Origin: DASSSY01 sp035708205 | Lineage (GTDB): Bacteria; Bacteroidota; Bacteroidia; Chitinophagales; Chitinophagaceae | NCBI GenBank assembly: GCA_035708205.1 | Contig: DASSSY010000006.1 | Span: 62,001-126,000 of the forward strand | Reading direction: 5' to 3' | DNA length: 64,000 bases | Shown here: piece after piece, positions 61,165-64,000 of the stretch | Layout: every line of letters starts with the position of its first letter | How positions within the stretch are numbered: the first letter of the stretch is position 1 | Made by a program: the position numbers and the translations under genes | Notes under the pieces: generated by a model | The model's input: the letters and a program-made list of their open reading frames with translations, nothing else | What the model was told of the DNA's origin: nothing | The model's database searches: none

Positions 61165-62013
61165 TTGAAGCTGAAATATATTATCCCTGTTGCCATAGCG
61201 CTTGGATTGATAGCCCTGCTGAATTTTGGCGTTTCTACCAAAAAGCCCGTTGATCCGAATACCGACAGCGAAGCGCCCATGGCAGCGGCGATGGGACAGC
61301 AAAAAGTATCTGCTCTTAATTTGGATTCTTTGTTGACGGTGATGAAGAAAAAGTTGCCGCCCGCTATCCAGGCCAAAATTTCCTTATTAGAGAATAATAT
61401 TACGAGAGGTGATATCAAAGAGCAACAAATTGCTGATTATGAAAGCTTAGGAGATATTTGGCTTCAGGAAGGGCAAAAAGGGATCGCCGGGCATTATATA
61501 GGTTTGTCGGGGAAATTGGAAAATTCGGAAAAAAAGCTCAACTTTGCGGCTCATTTGATTTCTGAGGCATTAAACGCAGATGCGCTCATGCCGGCGATGA
61601 AAAGCTGGTTGGAAAAAGAAGCAGTTCAGTATTATTCGGCTTCTTTAGCGATTAACCCGGTTAATGATACGGCTAAGATGGAATTGGCAATGGTGTATAT
61701 GGATGCTCAGCAACCAATGAAAGGCGTGGAGCAATTGTTGGATATCGTAAGACGCGACTCCACAAACATTCCGGCAAATGTGATGTTGGGCAAAATGGCT
61801 GTTCAGTCGGGGCAGTTGGATAAGGCCATTCAGAGGGGTCAAACGGTTTTGCGTAAAGATCCGGGAAATATAGACGCCCATCTTTTTATGGGTGAAGCCT
61901 ATAAACGAAAGGGTAATAAGGCAAAAGCCATCCAGCTCTTTACGGAAGCAAAGAAATTGATGAACAACCCGGCCTTTAGTAAGGATGTAGATGCTTATAT
62001 TTCTACTTTCTAA
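61165..62013 (+). CDS. TPR protein with N-terminal membrane anchor
   Basis: A 282-residue protein. The N-terminal hydrophobic segment KYIIPVAIALGLIALLNFGV anchors it to the inner membrane. The remainder is helical with TPR motifs (about 65-275; AVQYYSASLAINPVNDTAKMELAMVY region and the closing HLFMGEAYKRKGNKAKAIQLF). No ATG lies near the conserved start, so the protein should begin at TTG 61165. It lies just before the tiny basic protein and rng; in related genomes a TPR gene often sits in this neighbourhood. Function unknown. Confidence 0.75.
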   Translation: MKLKYIIPVAIALGLIALLNFGVSTKKPVDPNTDSEAPMAAAMGQQKVSALNLDSLLTVMKKKLPPAIQAKISLLENNITRGDIKEQQIADYESLGDIWLQEGQKGIAGHYIGLSGKLENSEKKLNFAAHLISEALNADALMPAMKSWLEKEAVQYYSASLAINPVNDTAKMELAMVYMDAQQPMKGVEQLLDIVRRDSTNIPANVMLGKMAVQSGQLDKAIQRGQTVLRKDPGNIDAHLFMGEAYKRKGNKAKAIQLFTEAKKLMNNPAFSKDVDAYISTF

Positions 62014-62076
62014 ACAAGTGAGGTATTCATAAAACATTGAAATTATTTATTTTTTAACTAACAAATTATTGAAATT

Positions 62077-62169
62077 ATGCCCAGTGGTAAAAAAAGAAAA
62101 CGTCATAAAATTGCGACACACAAACGCAAAAAACGTTTAAGAAAGAACCGTCATAAATCAAGAAAATAA
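62077..62169 (+). CDS. 30-residue basic protein, AURKAIP1/COX24 type (possible bS22-like ribosomal protein)
   Basis: A 30-residue, strongly basic protein that begins MPSGKKRKRHKIATHKRKKR and ends with more Arg/Lys. It matches the short AURKAIP1/COX24-domain proteins of Bacteroidota, related to mitochondrial mS38 and the mycobacterial ribosomal protein bS22. A role on the small ribosomal subunit is thus likely by homology but is not shown for this one. It is too short for most gene callers. It sits 63 bases after the TPR gene and 200 bases before rng, with two hairpins following. Confidence 0.8.
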   Translation: MPSGKKRKRHKIATHKRKKRLRKNRHKSRK

Positions 62170-62189
62170 ATCCGTTATCAAGGGGATTT

Positions 62190-62280
62190 ATGCCCGTTCG
62201 CTGAAAACGAAAGGGCATGGTTTAATGTTATTTGCGACCCGGACAACCTGCTGTTCAGTAGTGGGTTCGGGTCTTATCTT
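62190..62280 (+). terminator. Two hairpins after the tiny ribosomal-type gene
   Basis: Hairpin 1 pairs ATGCCC-G-TTCG with CGAA-A-GGGCAT (62190-62218). Hairpin 2 pairs GACCCGGAC with GTTCGGGTC (62236-62244 and 62265-62273, one wobble) and is followed by TTATCTT. The second looks like the working terminator. Confidence 0.55.
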
Positions 62281-62369
62281 ATTAACCTGTAGCTGATTTT
62301 TCGCTCAAATGATGTGCTTTTAGGCAGGCTGATGAGCGTATTTTTCAGCAACGACGAAAAATAATTGTC

Positions 62370-63929
62370 ATGAACAAAGAGATGATTATCAATGCGTCGG
62401 ATGGAGGAGTAGAAATTGCGCTTTTAGAAGATAAAAAACTGGTTGAGCTACATTACGAACAGAACGAAACAGCCTTTTCAGTAGGCGATCTATATCTGGG
62501 AAAAGTAAAAAAGCTGATGCCCGGTCTTAATGCCGCATTTGTTGATGTCGGTTATGAAAAGGATGCTTTCCTGCATTATACGGATTTGAGTCCCTATATC
62601 CGTTCCTTATTGAAATTCACACAAAACGCAATTAAGAGCAAATCTTCCGCTCCGCCGACCGATTTTAGTAAATTCCAGAATGAGCCCGAAATTTTAAAAA
62701 CCGGGAAGATAACGGACGTTCTTAATCATAAACCTGAAATTTTAGTTCAGATTTTAAAGGAACCCATTTCTTCAAAAGGGCCCCGTCTCAGTTGTGAGCT
62801 GTCCTTTCCCGGACGCTTTGTGGTCTTAACTCCCTTCAATAATTTTGTTTCCATTTCGAAAAAGATCCATTCGGGAGAGGAAAGACGACGATTACAGAAA
62901 ATTGTCGAGAGCATAAAGCCCAAAAATTTTGGTGTTATTGTCCGCACGGCGGCCGAAGGAAAAAACACGGCCGAACTGCACGCCGACCTGCTTTCTTTGG
63001 AAAATCAATGGAAAAAAATACATAATAATCTTATCGGGGCAGCCCCACCCAAGAGAATTTTGAGCGAGCAGGCAAAGACGACCTCTATCCTTCGCGATTT
63101 GATGAACGACAGCTTTCAGCGTATCGTTGTTAATGAGCAGGGCATGATGCAGGAAACAAAAGATTACGTCTCCCGTATTGCCCCGGAAAAAGAGGATATC
63201 GTCAACCTTTATCACAATGGCCAGCCTATTTTTGACCATTTCGGCATTACGAGGCAGGTTAAGGCCGCCTTCGGGAAAACCGTCAACTTGGCCAGTGGCG
63301 CTTACCTCATTATTGAACATACCGAGGCATTGCACGTTGTGGATGTTAATAGTGGTACCCGTGCTGCTGATGGTAACCAAGAGGAAAGCGCCCTGAAAAC
63401 TAACCTGGAGGCCGCTGCTGAAATAGCCAGGCAACTACGCCTCCGGGATTTGGGCGGAATTATTATTGTGGACTTCATTGACATGAAGCTGCCGGATAAT
63501 AAGAAAAAACTGTTTGAAGCCGTTTATCAGCTAATGACCGGAGATCGCGCCAGGCATACCATTCTTCCACTGTCGAAGTTTGGGTTGATGCAAATTACCC
63601 GTCAGCGCCTTCGCCCCGAAATTAAGATCGCCACTGCGGAAACCTGTCCCGCCTGCAACGGTACCGGAAAGGTTCAGCCTACTATTTTGCTCACGGATGA
63701 GATTGAAAAAGATATTCAGTTCCTGCTGACTCAGGGTCACCGGAAATTAAAGATTATTACCCACCCGATGCTGGCCGCCTATTTGAAATATGGCGGACTG
63801 GGAAAGTCCTATCGTTGGAAATGGTATAAGAAATTCAAGATATGGTTGAGTGTCAGCACGGATAACGGCCTTCCGGTAACCAGCTACCAGTTTGTTGACC
63901 AGAAAACAATGGAGCAGATTAAGCTGTAA
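62370..63929 (+). CDS. rng: Ribonuclease G (Rne/Rng family)
   Basis: A 519-residue endoribonuclease involved in rRNA processing and mRNA decay. The S1 domain (about 37-130) is entered at GDLYLGKVKKLMPGLNAAFVDVGYEKDAFL (landmark GKVKKLMPGLNAAFVDVG). The catalytic acids lie in HVVDVNSG near residue 330 and IIIVDFIDM near 370, and CPACNGTGKV near 428 is the zinc-link. It lacks the C-terminal scaffold of RNase E, as usual in RNase G. The gene is complete and ends in a terminator at the edge of the window. Confidence 0.9.
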   Translation: MNKEMIINASDGGVEIALLEDKKLVELHYEQNETAFSVGDLYLGKVKKLMPGLNAAFVDVGYEKDAFLHYTDLSPYIRSLLKFTQNAIKSKSSAPPTDFSKFQNEPEILKTGKITDVLNHKPEILVQILKEPISSKGPRLSCELSFPGRFVVLTPFNNFVSISKKIHSGEERRRLQKIVESIKPKNFGVIVRTAAEGKNTAELHADLLSLENQWKKIHNNLIGAAPPKRILSEQAKTTSILRDLMNDSFQRIVVNEQGMMQETKDYVSRIAPEKEDIVNLYHNGQPIFDHFGITRQVKAAFGKTVNLASGAYLIIEHTEALHVVDVNSGTRAADGNQEESALKTNLEAAAEIARQLRLRDLGGIIIVDFIDMKLPDNKKKLFEAVYQLMTGDRARHTILPLSKFGLMQITRQRLRPEIKIATAETCPACNGTGKVQPTILLTDEIEKDIQFLLTQGHRKLKIITHPMLAAYLKYGGLGKSYRWKWYKKFKIWLSVSTDNGLPVTSYQFVDQKTMEQIKL

Positions 63930-63960
63930 ATATATAAAGGTGCTGTAAGGAAAGCATTGA

Positions 63961-63992
63961 AAAAGCGAGATCCGATATGGCTCTCGCTTTTT
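63961..63992 (+). terminator. Intrinsic terminator after rng
   Basis: AAAAGCGAGA (63961-63970) pairs with TCTCGCTTTT (63982-63991), followed by T. Confidence 0.85.
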
Positions 63993-64000
63993 CAATTAAA

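Noticed and set aside
1..64000. tRNA, rRNA, CRISPR array, insertion sequence or prophage
   Set aside because: I looked for T-arm sequences, regular short repeats, transposase or phage motifs and found none.

Overview
The window reads as ordinary chromosome of a Bacteroidota bacterium, probably in or near the Chitinophagales; that placement is inferred, since no rRNA is present. Support comes from type IX secretion (T9SS) sorting tails of both type A and type B, a PorP/SprF protein and a PorE-like OmpA protein, a TonB receptor with a carboxypeptidase-like N-domain, Bacteroidota -7 promoter elements (TAnnTTTG) before many genes, little sign of Shine-Dalgarno sequences, and families largely confined to the phylum (TIGR02757, HYC_CC_PP-like, a 30-residue AURKAIP1/COX24-type protein). 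About 61 genes are called. No tRNA, rRNA, CRISPR array, insertion sequence or prophage was recognised.

Layout. 1-0.9 kb: no clear large gene, but a compact promoter-to-terminator unit that could express a 17-residue hydrophobic peptide or a small RNA. 0.9-4 kb: an agmatinase-type ureohydrolase, a membrane protein and a nitronate monooxygenase. 4.2-6.7 kb: a two-component cassette (small protein, 7-TM protein, a histidine kinase broken by a frameshift, NarL-type regulator) bracketed by two copies of a 16-bp dyad. 6.9-12.4 kb: a secreted M4 protease with a T9SS tail, a beta-barrel protein and an M13 lipoprotein peptidase. 12.7-20.7 kb: housekeeping and stress genes (alanine dehydrogenase, metallo-hydrolase, chromate transporter, UspA, ArsC, CvpA, a TrpG/PabA amidotransferase, an ACMSD-like decarboxylase). 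21.2-28.3 kb: a luciferase-like monooxygenase, a heptose pair (gmhA and a nucleotidyltransferase), nitroreductase, ccmB, MATE exporter and acyl-CoA ligase. 28.3-31 kb: two small regulator/VOC-protein modules, each with a recognisable operator (TetR palindrome, CRP-type site). 31-38 kb: a membrane-anchored glutamate synthase-like enzyme with a possible attenuator, a T9SS-exported repeat protein, a membrane protein/HTH pair, a phosphoesterase and a beta-barrel protein. 38-41.4 kb: a probable copper or heavy-metal uptake operon (Cys-rich protein, HMA protein, TonB receptor). 41.4-50.9 kb: housekeeping genes. 51-58.3 kb: a T9SS type B cargo followed by its PorP/SprF-like and PorE-like partners. 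58.5-63.9 kb: MutS-like ATPase, gpsA, a TPR protein, the tiny basic protein and ribonuclease G.

The sequence is best read as many short operons. The most unusual signals are regulatory: the repeats around the broken two-component system, the TetR and CRP sites, a mirror-image divergent promoter at 41.37 kb, an attenuator-like hairpin before the glutamate synthase-like gene, several -7 elements only a few bases before start codons, and the small hydrophobic-peptide unit at 0.5-0.73 kb.
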